A DNA stretch of 64,000 nucleotides from Lachnospiraceae bacterium (lineage in GTDB: Bacteria > Bacillota > Clostridia > Lachnospirales > Lachnospiraceae): the NCBI GenBank assembly GCA_017460885.1, contig JAFUAB010000002.1, positions 62,001-126,000 of the forward strand. Reading direction: 5' to 3'. Positions 63,963-64,000 of the stretch are shown here, piece by piece. A program made the position numbers and the translations under genes. Positions within the stretch are counted from its first letter, which is position 1. Every line of letters begins with the position of its first letter. A model generated the notes under the pieces. It was not told the origin of the DNA. It saw only the letters and a program-made list of their open reading frames with translations, and did not search any database.

Positions 63963-64000
63963 AAGAGCAAATAAAAAGGATGCCACCGACGAAACGGTCA

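Noticed and set aside
1-64000. tRNA or rRNA genes
   Set aside because: I scanned for the T-loop GGTTCRANTC pattern and rRNA-like stretches; the few partial hits lie inside coding regions such as the HNH gene and do not fold as tRNA.

Overview
The window looks like a chromosomal segment of a Clostridia bacterium, most likely a Lachnospiraceae member of a gut or rumen type. The reasons are LoaP and LytR-CpsA-Psr genes in a polysaccharide locus, Rpn-type nuclease genes, DUF4314, YolD with a Y-family polymerase, BspA-type leucine-rich repeats, AGGAGG ribosome sites and TTGACA-N17-TATAAT promoters. No rRNA or tRNA gene was found. Base composition shifts from an AT-rich glycan cluster (14-28 kb) to more GC-rich phage-like DNA (34-56 kb), so the window is a patchwork of acquired blocks. 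|| 0-5.8 kb is an exopolysaccharide control and export module: a chain-length regulator tail, a tyrosine kinase, an Ig-like surface protein, an LCP ligase, a sortase-fold protein that has lost its catalytic residues, a secreted protein and the processive antiterminator LoaP. 5.8-13.4 kb is a junk-rich strip with gene fragments, HTH regulators, a HigBA pair, a repeat field, a small surface-protein operon and an IS110-family insertion with a probable bridge-RNA region. || 13.5-28.9 kb is the glycan assembly locus: initiating sugar transferase, four glycosyltransferases, Wzy polymerase and Wzx flippase. It includes an unusual block of a glycyl radical enzyme (GRE), LicD, an IspD-like cytidylyltransferase and an SDR, with the GRE-activating radical-SAM enzyme at the far end. 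My reading is that the GRE makes or remodels a polyol-type substituent that is CDP-activated and transferred by LicD onto the repeat unit. glf here and ugd at 63 kb survive only as remnants. || 29-34 kb holds small HTH genes, tandem repeats and a TetR-controlled FrnE/MBL operon. 34-56 kb is a decayed prophage or phage-derived island. A leftward arm carries ImmA/IrrE, Y-polymerase, YolD, SRAP and small zinc proteins. A rightward arm carries a helicase, a RusA fragment, HNH, a terminase/Dcm chimera, BspA-LRR tail-type proteins, a DNA methylase and many small orphans. Several genes are deletion fusions. The island carries type II toxin-antitoxin pairs (PemK, YafQ-DinJ, VapBC) and a complete type III ToxIN system. 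Four small-gene groups share one promoter design. || 56.5-61 kb is a cargo block (monooxygenase, GNAT, MBL, two flavin-fold proteins, deformylase, sce7726, HD) bracketed by two copies of a 72-bp inverted-repeat element. It is followed by a 16-copy degenerate repeat array, an Rpn nuclease and a truncated ugd. || All three G-runs of seven or more in the window sit exactly where a reading frame breaks. Each is repaired by one extra G, so they are either phase-variable tracts or homopolymer sequencing errors.
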